Shown one piece after another: positions 31,019-41,650 of a stretch of DNA of 64,000 bases; within the stretch, counting starts at the first letter, position 1; each line of letters opens with the position of its first letter. A program made the translations under genes and the position numbers. The stretch spans positions 56,486,188-56,550,187 of the forward strand of contig CM070718.1 in the NCBI GenBank assembly GCA_036346275.1, read 5' to 3'. Under the pieces are notes generated by a model that was given only the letters and a program-made list of their open reading frames with translations, did not search any database and was not told the origin of the DNA. Source of the DNA: Otatea glauca. Its lineage: Eukaryota; Streptophyta; Magnoliopsida; Poales; Poaceae.

Positions 31019-34000
31019 TCACTTGGAGATCTTAGCAGTGAGCTCCCGGACCAGCTTCGCAGCCACCATAGCTGTCATCCCATCCACCGTGTCGCGCTGT
31101 GGGTTGAACTCCACCACATCTGCTGCGACGACATCACCTTGCAGATTCTGGAGTATGTTGAGCACGTCGCGGAACGAGAGGCCTCCTGGCTCAATGTGAG
31201 AGACACCGGGAGCGAATGCAGGATCGAGGCAGTCCACGTCAACCGAGACATACACTCCCTTTACACCTTCCCCAAGTTTCTGCCCAAAATAAGGTGGTTG
31301 GTTGCCAGTTTAGATCATTTTGGTTATATCTTAAAACTAAACAAATTCAAGAAAAAAAAACAAGTTACTGCATTGGCTTGAATTTAGATAAGCAATTAGT
31401 GGTTAATTGTGAATATCAACTGAAGTTAACAGTACAAACTGAAATTCTTTCAAAAGAAAGAATAGAGTCATAGGGCACATCAATATCAATTGTCCTCGTG
31501 TTAAAATGAACTGATAAAGTAAGGCAAATACACATTGATCTGGTTATGTTAAATCAAGTTACCAGATTTTCAAGCTTCTCCCGATCTTTAGAGAAGGTAC
31601 GCATCTCATACTGTTCCACACCAAATCTCTTCCCTTGCTCGCGTCCTTCTTTAGTGATTGATCTAAGTCCAACCTGAAACACGTCAAAATCAATGTGAAA
31701 GTACAGAAGCAGAATAAGCAGGAGGATATTTACACTAGTGACAAGCGAGCAACAAAAGGTTAGACGAGGGCATCTCCCTACTCAATGATGGAATGAAAAG
31801 GAGTCCTTAACAGTCCCAGTGTGGTAAAAGATTTGACAACCCATTACTTTAACCTTGATATAGTTGATGGATGCTACATCTGACGATATATTTTGTAAAG
31901 CATGAACTACGCAACGTTATGTTTACATTTCATATTTAATATTATTCTCCTTAAACTTGGACAGAAAAGAGAGAACTTCATTCAATAGTAGTCCGCTAGT
32001 TCACTGGAATGCAGAGCTCAGAGATGAAAAATACAATTACCTGCAGAAGTCTCCTGGCATAGCCTCCTTCCATTATTCTTGCAAATGAAGAAGCATGTGA
32101 GTAAGTGTTTCCTTCAAAAGCATCATAGATATCTGGATGTGCGTCAAGGTGAAGAATGTCAACAGGTCCACCAAGCTTTTCAGATACAGCCCTAATAACT
32201 GGATAAGATATTGAGTGATCGCCTCCTAAGACCAATGGCCGAAGAGGGTCCTATACAAGGGTGTGCCACAGTTAATTAATATGTGAAAGAAGAAAAAAAA
32301 GAAGATTCAATAGCTTTCAGCTTTGTTGGATCAATCTCTGACTAGAATTAAGAAAAAACTGTATCCCAACATTTTTCAAATTATGAAATAAAATGTTAAT
32401 ATTATACTGAAAACATATACCAAAATGCCTTAGATGATCAACATCACCTGTATAGGGCCTATTAAGGAGAGTAAAGAAACAAGAACAACAATGACCAATT
32501 CATCCACCAATATATTCCCGAAAAAAGTCAAAAACTAAGCGATAATGGTTTTGTGAAATCTTCTAGGACGTTAATTGGTAAAATAATTGTAGTTGGAGTA
32601 ATATATTTCTCGAAATAGCACAATCCTTTTTTTGGCTAAGACCAGCATAAAAATATGCCTGATGTGAGTAAAGCTAAAGCAACAGTAGTATATAACTATA
32701 TATATATATATCATGATGAACACATAGTTAAGCTTTGGAAACGATCATCATGGGGTAATATGCTTACTTCCTCCATCACTGTTTTGACAGACTCGCTAAT
32801 TACATGCATCAATCTGTCATCTTCGACACCACAGTCACGAATCTCTTGTATGGGGACATCACCAACATCAGTTAGCACTCGAGGATCATTCAATTCTTTG
32901 CCTGAATGATACGAAAAGCATTTTTTTTTGGGTAAATGTTTCTTAAATGCAAGGTGTGGTACTAAACATTTTGATTTTTTGATACTGTTAATCGTACCTT
33001 CTTCTGTGCTAGAATTGGTGCTTCCACACCAAATGGCTTCCCTTATGCGGGGAGGAGCGAATGCAGGTCCCTGTAAGAACGATGAGTTGTGACCGAGAGG
33101 AACTCCTAAGAGGGATGCTGAAGCTTTCACACCACCCAGAGCACGCAGCAACTCTCCCTGAATGCAAGAATATAAACTAGTCAGGACAGGTAGAATTGTC
33201 AGAAGAGCTATAAATTTAAAACGATGTTATCCTAAGATGCAGTAATCTGGTATTTGAGTTAACTTAATAATCTGTAGAACTTGCAAAAATTTATCAGTGT
33301 TTTACATAGATCAGCTGATGGGAATGTTTGATTAATGTTACTATCAATGAACCTTGGGTTGTAAAGCATCTCTAAAAAAAGGAAATCACTCTGCAGATAT
33401 TACATTTAGCCAACTCTCTTTCATCAGGTGTGGGATCGTAAATATAATACATTAGTTAGATTCCAGCTGAGGTGAAGACTTCACCAAGCCTGTGTGCATG
33501 AGATCAGCTTTGACCACATCTTACTCCTCTTGTCACTAAACAATTATGCTATAAGCCTTCAAAGACTCAATCTTTACATGAGGTGCAAACAATTTTCCAA
33601 AACACTGAAAGCATAAGGCAGCGGATGGTGTCTCGTGATGCTAAAAAATTTAGAGAGAAATTTAGAGAGGAGTGGCAGAGGACAAATTGAATAGCAATTT
33701 GATCTTTGCATGTGCAATGCAAGCATGTGTCTCCTTTTGATCCACACTCACTGGGCTCAAGCAAAAGAACCTGGAGCACAGTGCCTAGAAAGGATTAAAT
33801 AAAATAACTGCAGAAAGTGGTTAAACTAAATAACTAAGGAGGGCTGAACCCCAGGGAATTTACTACTAACACTAGTATATGCTAAGTAGGACTAGAACGG
33901 CAGCAGCAGTGTCAATCGGCAAGGGGCTCAGGTCAGGCCACAAGATGCGAAAAGAAAAAGGATTTGGACTGACACTGATTCTCCATCCATCGGAAAAGGC

Positions 34001-34321
34001 ACGTTATTTATTAGTAATCGTCATCACATCAGTCATCAGTGGAACGCAATTAGAATCGATCGAATCGCATCGGATGGAATGGAATGGGATATACAGCCGG
34101 AGAAAAGCAGGAACAAAGAAGGAGATTTTAGGACCACAAGAAGAGGAAAGGGAAGAAGAAGGGTGAAGGAAGACCTTGAGCTTTGCGCGCTCCCGGATGA
34201 GGGTGAGGGAGGCGTCGATGACGCGGCTCTGGCCCCGCTCCACCGCCTCCGCCGACACCTTGGCGGTGCTCAGGCGCTGGATGTGGTGGATCCACTTGGT
34301 GCCCGCCGCAGCGCCGCCCAT
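31019..34321 (-). CDS. ARG: Arginase, 340 aa, six exons
   Basis: Exons on the minus strand: 34321-34175, 33157-32998, 32901-32768, 32250-32041, 31673-31563 and 31279-31019. All have GT/AG introns and joined phases, giving 341 codons with the stop. It hydrolyses L-arginine to ornithine and urea and belongs to the ureohydrolase family, in which plant arginases are mitochondrial. Metal ligands are present: His159 in GGDHS, Asp183/His185/Asp187 in LDAHPD, and Asp268/Asp270 with the SVDVDCLDP motif. The N-terminus (about 1-25, hydrophobic and basic residues, no acidic ones until Glu25) fits a mitochondrial targeting peptide. Length equals that of known plant arginases. The start is the first Met of exon 1, which splices in phase 0. 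Intron 1 is about 1 kb. No frame defects. An agmatinase is the only near alternative, but the overall match is to plant arginase. Confidence 0.93.
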
Positions 34322-34796
34322 CCCCTCAGAGCTAGGCTCTCTCGCGCGCGCGCTGGATGTGGGGCACCGGAGCGGAGCAATGGCGAGGAAGAAGAAAAGT
34401 TGGAGGAGACGAGCCGTACTAATACCAACGAGCCGCCTGCTGCTGCTGCTGCTGCTCTGTCTCTGTGCTTGGATTAAATCCAAATCAAAATTAACTTAAT
34501 TCTTGCAAAAGAAAAGAAGAAAGTACTAATAGGTTTTGGATTGTCGCTAGTGAAATTGGAAACCATTTGTTAGTATTTCTGGTCCAAATTAATTTTGTTA
34601 AAATCTGAGCTGATAGCAGACGTCGCCATCTCAATGCATCCCTTTGCGCATGGTGTCTTGACCGATAACAAGATTGAAATCATCACTTTTATCCAGTGCC
34701 GTGTACCTCGTTTGTTTGCAAACCTAGCCTCTCACGTATGAGTTTGCAAAATTGACCTACTCCTTTATTACGGAAGGCGTGGCAAGAAACACTTAG
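34322..34796. other. Arginase 5' flank / promoter region
   Basis: Upstream of the minus-strand arginase start. A trinucleotide run (gctgctgctgctgctgct near 34437-34456) probably lies in the 5' untranslated region. I see no confident TATA box. Confidence 0.4.
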
Positions 34797-35145
34797 ACCC
34801 GTTTGATTCAAGGGCAAAGGGTGGATGGGATGAGGCTATCAATCCTAGTAGGAATGAAGCCATCTAAGTTCATGTTTGGTTGAAAGGATAAGAGATGAAT
34901 AGGATGAGCCAAATTTTTATTTGGTTGGAGGGACGAGAGTTGGATAATGGATGTGACGAGAGTTTAAATTTAGAGGGATGAGATGGGTGGGATGAAAATT
35001 GGATGAGCTCATCCATCATCTACGAGAAATATTCCTGAGAGTTAGCTGCCCTCATCCACCCATCCATCTAACCAAACAGCGGGACGGATGAAAAAAGATA
35101 GATAGGAGCATCCCATCTAGCCTTTTCCCTTAACCAAACACGCTA
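34797..35145. mobile_element. MITE with about 30-bp terminal inverted repeats
   Basis: The left end GTTTGATTCAAGGGCAAAGG pairs with the inverted right end GTTTGGTTAAGGGAAAAGG; both are followed by (g)gatgggat. The interior is built from gatggga/tgagatg words. No coding capacity. It lies just beyond the arginase promoter. The terminal target duplication could not be fixed. Confidence 0.65.
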
Positions 35146-36169
35146 CAAGAGCACAATAGCCTTCTACGCTACTCGAGCGCGATAGCAAGGTCTCCAGCGC
35201 TCGCCCACGTTGCCAGCCACCTCCGTGCTCCTCGGGCACGACAGTGGTTATGTGTTGCCTTCTGCGGGGGAGTGAACTATTTTTGCAAATGCATTCATAA
35301 GAGGGTAGATTTGCAACAAAAAACGAGTTATATGAAGCTAGATAAGCAATGATTTCTAACAAGGTAAGCCTTACCCCATGCCATAGCAATTTTGTAAAGA
35401 TCATTTTGGATTGGCTCCCTAGTTCATGTTTGATTTTGTTGTCAAGCTTTGGCCAATTCGTAGGCAAACCAAATTTTCATTGGTTAAGATGGAATGGAAC
35501 GGAATGATTTTCATTCGTCAACAATGGAATCAAACATGCCCTAGTTTATCTTCTTGGGGGAATGAAGAAGAAAAAAGTGGTTGGACAAAAGCAGCGTCTG
35601 ACCGGATTGGAAGTTTAGGAAAAACTGAAGCAGAGGGAAGGAGGCCGGGCAGAAATGAATAACAAGATGGGTTTAATATTTCAATTAATTGGAAAGAATT
35701 ACTAAGCCGCATCAAATATCAATAGGTGAATCATTTTCATAAGCAATCTTTGTTGTATTTCCACAAAAATTTTATACTACCTAATAAAGGGTGCTTGCTT
35801 GTTATTAAGTATGAACATTGTACAAAAGTAAATATTGGAGCCAAATTTTGTGAATGTATTACGGTGAACCCAAGTGGGAGGCGAGGGAGGACAGGTACCA
35901 CATGGAGATACTATTCCATTCATATACTCCATATCCTTCTATATATATATCATCAAAGAAGAAAAGAAAGATGAAAGAAAGAAGGAAGGAGAAGAAGAAA
36001 AGGAAGGAGAGATATTAGCGATCTTCAAATATGGAAAGAGATCACCATGACAAGGCAAGAGACAAAAGCAATCTTCAAGCAAAGAAAGAGATCACCATGT
36101 TTTGGAAAGAAAAGATTTCAGCAATCTCCAAGAAAGGAAGGTGGTCACCATGACATGGAGAGAAGAAAT
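35146..36169. other. Intergenic sequence, no gene recognised
   Basis: AT-rich, with a few unrecognised frames. A GA-rich three-copy tandem repeat occurs at 36015-36169. Confidence 0.4.
36015..36169. repeat. Tandem repeat, three units of about 50 bp
   Basis: The unit is 'gcaatcttcaa-(gaaagaga)-tcaccatg' with variation. The copies start near 36017, 36067 and 36115. Confidence 0.6.
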
Positions 36170-36680
36170 TGTTTTCAACTAGATGAGCACTCCATATGGC
36201 AATTTCTTTGTCCGAGTACTGTAAACGTATGTACTGTTCACAGACATAAAATCCGAGTAATGTTCATCACGGATACTATTCACACCCCCTCTCATATGTG
36301 TATATATGTGTACTCCCTCAATTGTAAAGACAACCACGAATTTTCAGATTAAATATATACTCTTGATTATATGGCTTGTGCTCCAATGCCCCCATTAGAA
36401 TAGGGAGTTACAATCTGAAATTATCACCATTGTTCTTGCAACTTCTTCGGGGTGATTGCAAGGAAACATATGTCTATTTTCGCGTAGTCAAGTAGGCGAG
36501 TATCGAAGCGTGTTCTTGGGCGAATTCACGTGTCGCAGGTTGCCGTATCGAGACGGTGGTTGGCGTCAGTATTCGTCAAGATTCACGGGTCCGAGTTATC
36601 ATATTTATCATCACAAAATCGAGCTAACCCCGCCTTATCAGCTGCACTAACCGCCAGCGGCTCAGCACATTCAGGGCCTC
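36170..36680 (+). repeat. Probable LTR fragment (R/U5-like)
   Basis: The block has a C-rich stretch, a region starting tcaattgtaaagacaacc, a long GC-richer tail with cacgtgtcgcagg and an end near cccgccttatcagctg, reminiscent of retrotransposon LTR 3' portions. No partner LTR, primer site or coding region was found. Weak call. Confidence 0.25.
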
Positions 36681-37399
36681 TTTGTTCTATCATTAAGCTA
36701 AACTTAGCCAACGTGTGACTTTCCATACAAAGTGTGACGAACAAAATAGTTACCACATATGTGGCAAAGTTAGTCAAAAAGTTGAGTCTACGACACATGA
36801 GCCGTGCAACTGAAAAAAGAAAAAGAAAAGTGAAACAAATACATGCCTAAGAAACTACGATGTGCGGTGCCTAAGGTCCGGCGAGACAAAGTAAGGCACT
36901 AAACCATACGCCCTGTCAGTTTCGACTATCTATACCTCCTACTCTTCCTCAATCATATCTCTCCGGTGTCAAATTCAGGTCAACTTCCTTCTTTCTACCC
37001 CTTCTTTTTACTGATATTTGGTTACCAGGCAAGTTAAGTTGGTTTCTCGGAAGGATTTGTTGCCATGGTCTATATACTATCTGAGAGGTGGTATGGTCAG
37101 TTCTCAGTAATATTTCCATGCCAAATTTGTGTTTGATTTTCAGCTTATGGGACCTAGGATATACTTTAATTGCTTTTCTCCTTCTACTCTATACATTGTA
37201 CCCTGGATCATTCATGTGAAGAGAATCTCCTTTCTTTCTTTTTTCCTTTTTTTTGTGTGACTAATCTGCCAGCTAGAAATAGTAGTAAGCCGTGATGGCT
37301 GCATCTTACCGCCATGGAAAAAGAAATCGCATACTGCGTATGACCAACATATGATAACTTCATGGTTTCTTTAGAGCAAACACTAAATATTAGTTCGTA
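36681..37399. other. Intergenic, one short possible MITE
   Basis: Around 36684-36810 'gggcctctttgttctatcattaagc' suggests the end of a degraded MITE, but no matching inverted end is clear. Nothing else recognised. Confidence 0.3.
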
Positions 37400-38960
37400 C
37401 AGCATAATAATGACAACAATAAAAACCAATAATAGTTGTTAAAAATACAAAAATTTTTTTGCAAAAATGATATAATGAACTAATCATGAAGGATCAAATT
37501 TCAAAAAAAGCATACTAAAAATAAATTAAAAATTAAAAAAAAATTACATAGATAACTTCTCCATCACTGTTCCCAGCAACAAGTGGAATAGGGATGGCAA
37601 TGTATGACTGACTATGTTTGTTCTTTTTATCAGAAAAAGCAGGATTACTTTTTTCGGTACGATCAATTGTTACCATGATTGTAGGAGTCTACAGAAAATA
37701 ATAATTAATATTAGTTAATTAGATAATGATAAAGTAATGCAATTAAATATAAGAACTAAAAACAAAATAATCTTAAGAGAATATTACTTATTTTCTAAAA
37801 CAATGCAAGTCTCTTTGATAATCTTCAGTGAACAATTCAGCATCCATCCTATCAGTCAACTATATATAAATTACAAGATGTTTATAATTAGAGAAAATCA
37901 ATAGCACATTTCTCAAAAAGAAATTGAAAGAAAAACTTTACAATTAAGATAACAACATAGTAAAATTAAAATATACAAATAAATGAAGACAACAGCTAGC
38001 TAACATTTGAATTATTTGGACAGTTGAGTTTGTTGTCCATTTACAACACTGGACTATGAACTGAATCATCAAAAGCATTGTGAATCAATGATGCGAATTG
38101 TTGTCAGGTTGTTTACGTCTTGAAAGTTACTAGATTGAACAATTCTTGGCTAGCACTTCATATAAATTGCAGCAACACCTCAAAAAGTATAACATAAAAA
38201 ATAATATTATAATGAATATGAAGAAAAAAGAATAATAATACTAGAAGAAATCAACGAAAGGAAATTAAACACAATAATACTAACCTACTTGGCAAGTATC
38301 AGATGTAGAATTCTGTTCTTTCCCATTGTTGCACAGTGGAGTAGAAAAATTATCAACTAATTCCTTGCAAAGTTTCTTCCTTACTATGTCAACAATAGGA
38401 TTATTAACCTAGAATACCAATCAAACAACATGATAACATAATAACATAGTATACATATAATTTTTCAAATAAGAAAGAAAATAAAAATTACCTTCCCAAC
38501 ATCACATGAAGTTTTATCACATGTATTAATGTTGTCATAAGTTTCAGTGACAAATTTATTGAGTTCAAAAGGGACATCAACTTATCTTCTATAATTTTCT
38601 TGGGGCATATAATCCTAATATTGAAAGTAGATAATAATAAAAAAAAATTTAGAAATAAATTAAGTAACATAAGATAAAATTAAATAAATAAGAAGAGTAT
38701 TGGGAGGCAAACCTAATGCAAAACTGAAGATCCTTTTGATGGAGACCTTTTTGGAGATTGCACATAAGAACGAGGACTAAACTTAACTTGTGATGACACA
38801 AAAGAATTTCTATAACAAGAATATTTTTTTCTAATATAATTTCACCAATCACTTCAACTGCCAATAAGGAAAAGACAAGAACATAATAGTTGAGAACAAA
38901 CAAAAAAGTTTCAATAATTTGAAAGGGATATAATAAATATTGAAATATTTACCTTCATTA
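37400..38960 (-). pseudogene. AT-rich exon-like blocks of an unrecognised minus-strand gene
   Basis: Several minus-strand blocks look like short exons bounded by AG and GT. One at about 37560-37690 encodes a Ser-Tyr-Ile-Ala-Ile-Pro-Ile-Pro-Leu-Val block. Others are at 38285-38400 (Lys-rich), 38490-38585 and 38700-38800. Style and base composition match the broken gene at 50740-57470 on the same strand, beyond the nested gypsy/CACTA block. They may be the 3' half of that gene, but I cannot show linkage. I recognise no domain. Confidence 0.25.
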
Positions 38961-39028
38961 TCAATGATATCAGGAACCTCACCCTATGATGTTTTTGACG
39001 AGGACATCCCTTTCACTGATACAACCAT
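38961..39028 (+). pseudogene. Ty3/gypsy polyprotein 3' end, left piece
   Basis: In frame with 49607-49860 once the CACTA element and one CAT copy are ignored: a Phe-Asp-Glu-Asp-Ile-Pro...Thr-Thr block runs into Pro-Ala-Ala-Pro-Gln. A matching Asp-Glu-Asp-Ile block occurs in the second gypsy remnant (about 60560-60600, minus). Confidence 0.55.
39026..39028 (+). repeat. CACTA target-site duplication CAT (left)
   Basis: CAT directly precedes CACTACAAG and is repeated at 49607-49609. Three-base duplications are the rule for CACTA elements. Confidence 0.8.
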
Positions 39029-39049
39029 CACTACAAGAATCAGGAAAAA

Positions 39050-39362
39050 ATTCGTGGGCCAAACACCCACGAATTTAGGCCAAAACACACGAATTTAATT
39101 TAAATTCGTGAGCAAACCGTCGAATTTAGTTCACGAATTTAACTCGACGAAATTAATCAATTAAATTCGTGGGTACCCACGAATTTATGTTAAATTCGTG
39201 GGTTTCTGCCAAGCCCACGAATTTAATTGAGAATCTGAGTTAAATTCGTGGGTTTAATAAACCCACGAATTTAACAGATTAAATTCGTGGGTTTATTAAA
39301 CCCACGAATTTAACTGGAGCAGCCAGATAAATTCGTGAGTTTTGAATGGCTCACGAATTTAT
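39050..39362. repeat. CACTA subterminal repeats, left
   Basis: About 12 copies of ATTCGTGGG or CCCACGAAT in alternating orientation, often as pairs forming small hairpins (for example ttcgtgggtttaataaacccacgaa near 39246-39270). These are expected binding sites for the element's second protein. Confidence 0.88.
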
Positions 39363-39375
39363 CAGTAATTTTTAC

Positions 39376-39442
39376 AAATATATATATATATATATCCATA
39401 TATATATCCAAATGTATATATATTTATATATATATGCATCGC
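39376..39442. repeat. AT-rich microsatellite (TA/ATCC)
   Basis: Runs of TATATA broken by tccatatatat, directly inside the left subterminal array. Confidence 0.85.
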
Positions 39443-39559
39443 ACTCAATACATATAACAAAGAAAAGAAAAGGCAAAAAGAAAATTGAAACTAAAAATTG
39501 CTAAGCGAAGAATAAATAAGAAGGATCATCTATTTTATTCAAATTTGATCAGAAACACT

Positions 39560-40140
39560 AACACAAAAGACAAACTCCACAATGAAGTTCAAGCGAACGA
39601 AGAATTAACAAACGAGACACCAAACCTATTACCACTACTAAAATACTGAAACCTACCTTTTAACTCTTCAAAACCGGCTTAAAACTAAGTCTCCGAAATG
39701 TACAAAATTTCGGCATGACCTCTCTAGTAAATAGGACATCCACTCAGCAGACAAAAAAATATTTGCAGTTATAATATATATATCAATCTCTCAAACCAGA
39801 AGGAGACATTCTAGCAGATCCTTAGATAATCCAATCACACATCCAACGGCAATTTGTAAATTACGCAATGACGTACAACACATTACAACCGCAATAGATA
39901 CAATCTACATTTCATTAAAATAAGTCCATCACAATAAGTCGATCACAACGTATCCATCACAACAAGTTATAAAGTACAACAGTTATACACCAATCGAGCT
40001 CACAATGGAATTCATGCCTCGGGGTTGTTGGAGTTGTGGGCGCTACCACCACCGTCGGCGCTGTTGAAGATGTCTTCTATGATGTCATCGTTAGTACGTG
40101 CCGGAGGGCTTGACCTAGAAACCTGCAAGTTCAAGATTAA
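39560..40140. repeat. Internal CACTA direct repeat, copy A
   Basis: Matches 41245-41650 at roughly 90%: the shared run starts 'aactccacaa' and continues through 'cggcatgacctctctagtaaatagg' and 'gttgaagatgtcttctatgatg'. Copy A has about 150 bp extra between the two shared blocks (near 39890-40040). Confidence 0.8.
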
Positions 40141-40940
40141 CTTAGGTTGTGCTACAAGTAACATTATGCTGATTCACATGAATATCAATATGAGAATATC
40201 AATAGTACTATTCAACCAAGACACAATATGAGAATATCAATATGACAGGTCAAGCTAAACAAGAATAGATACTATATATAAGAACTACACGTACGAGCTA
40301 GTCAAGATATGCTGCAATAATCATATGAACATCAATCTCATATTCAATGAAGCATCAAAGTAACACTCTCTAGTTTTAACATAAGGCCAAGATTACAACT
40401 AAAATTATTTAATTCAACTTCCAAAGACCCTAATTGCATCACTGAGTATTCAAAAGATAACAAACAGTGAAAATAGTTGAAAGAAGCAATTAAGAGTTTT
40501 GGTAGTCATTTTAAGAGTTCAATATACAAAGTACAAATATAAAGCATTCTACAAGGATAAACAATCCGATTGTACATGGGCAAACAACACATTCTACAAG
40601 GATGCCATATAAAGCATTTAAAACATAAGTTTACAATTGAACAAGTTGTCTTAAGATAACTCTTCAATTCCAAGAAGTCAGCACAATATAAGGTTCGAAA
40701 TCAAAAGTCGTTGACAGAAAGAAAAAATCAAATAGCACGAATGGGTTAATGATTTGGTAAACCATCACTTATCTACAGGAGCAAAGCAATGAACTTTCAT
40801 AAGCACACAAGTAAACCTTTTCAAGTATGAACATTGAGATGATTTGTGCAAGGTTTAAGAAAGAGTTGCCTAAATGTCCTAAAATCGACTAAGTTATGCA
40901 TTTCAACTGAAATTATCACTATTGCAACATATTACTCAGA
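40140..40940. other. CACTA interior, no gene recognised
   Basis: AT-rich, no convincing frame. It lies between the two internal repeat copies and may be intron or 3' untranslated sequence of the second element gene. Confidence 0.4.
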
Positions 40941-40949
40941 TTGATATAT

Positions 40950-41175
40950 ACTAAAAGAATGAACTAGATTTCCTACGGAAATATATGTCCATCCGCTGCA
41001 CATGTAATCTCATATTCAATGAAGCATATGTAATCTCATATTCAAAGAATGAACTAAAGTTCCTACGGAAGCATATGTAATCTCATATTCAATGAAGCAT
41101 ATGTAATCTCACATGTAATCTCATATTCAAAGAATGAACTAAATTTCCTACGGAAGCATATGTAATCTCAACTAA
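40950..41175. repeat. Short complex tandem repeats (catatgtaatctcatattcaa)
   Basis: The phrases 'gcatatgtaatctcatattcaa' and 'agaatgaactaaa-ttcctacgg' recur in a shuffled tandem, about three higher-order units of roughly 60-70 bp. Confidence 0.7.
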
Positions 41176-41244
41176 ATTGCAACTAATATTCCTAAATTTG
41201 AGCAAGAGAAAGGAAGGGATGGGGCAGGTAGCTCACCAAGTCAT

Positions 41245-41650
41245 CAAACTCCACAACAAAGTTCAAACGAACGAAGAATTAACAAACGAGACACCAAACC
41301 TACTACCTCTACTAAAAGACCGAAACCAACCTTTTAACTCTTTAAAACTGGCTTAAAACTAAGTCATTGAAATGTACAAAATTTCGGCATGACCTCTCTA
41401 GTAAATAGGACACCCACTCAGCAGACAAAAAAATATTTGCAGTTATAATATATATATCAATCTCTCAAACCAGAAGGAGACATTCTAGCAGATCCTTAGA
41501 TAATCAATCACACATCCAAAACGGCAATTTGTAAACTACGTGACGAATGACCACCACCACTTGGTAGTACTGTTGAAGATGTCTTCTATGATGTAAATCG
41601 TTAGTATGTCTTTGGAGGGCGTGACCCAGAAACCTGTAAGTTCAAGAATT
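41245..41650. repeat. Internal CACTA direct repeat, copy B
   Basis: Direct repeat of copy A (39560-40140), shorter by an internal deletion. The shared end includes an exon-like block (gttgaagatgtcttctatgatg). Confidence 0.8.

Noticed and set aside
31139..31473. Plus-strand frames across the last arginase exon
   Set aside because: They overlap a conserved arginase exon on the minus strand and carry no motif of their own.
34004..34483. A longer arginase N-terminus from an upstream frame on the minus strand
   Set aside because: An upstream Met in this frame would add a Ser/Arg-rich extension not seen in plant arginases; the Met at 34321 gives the standard length.
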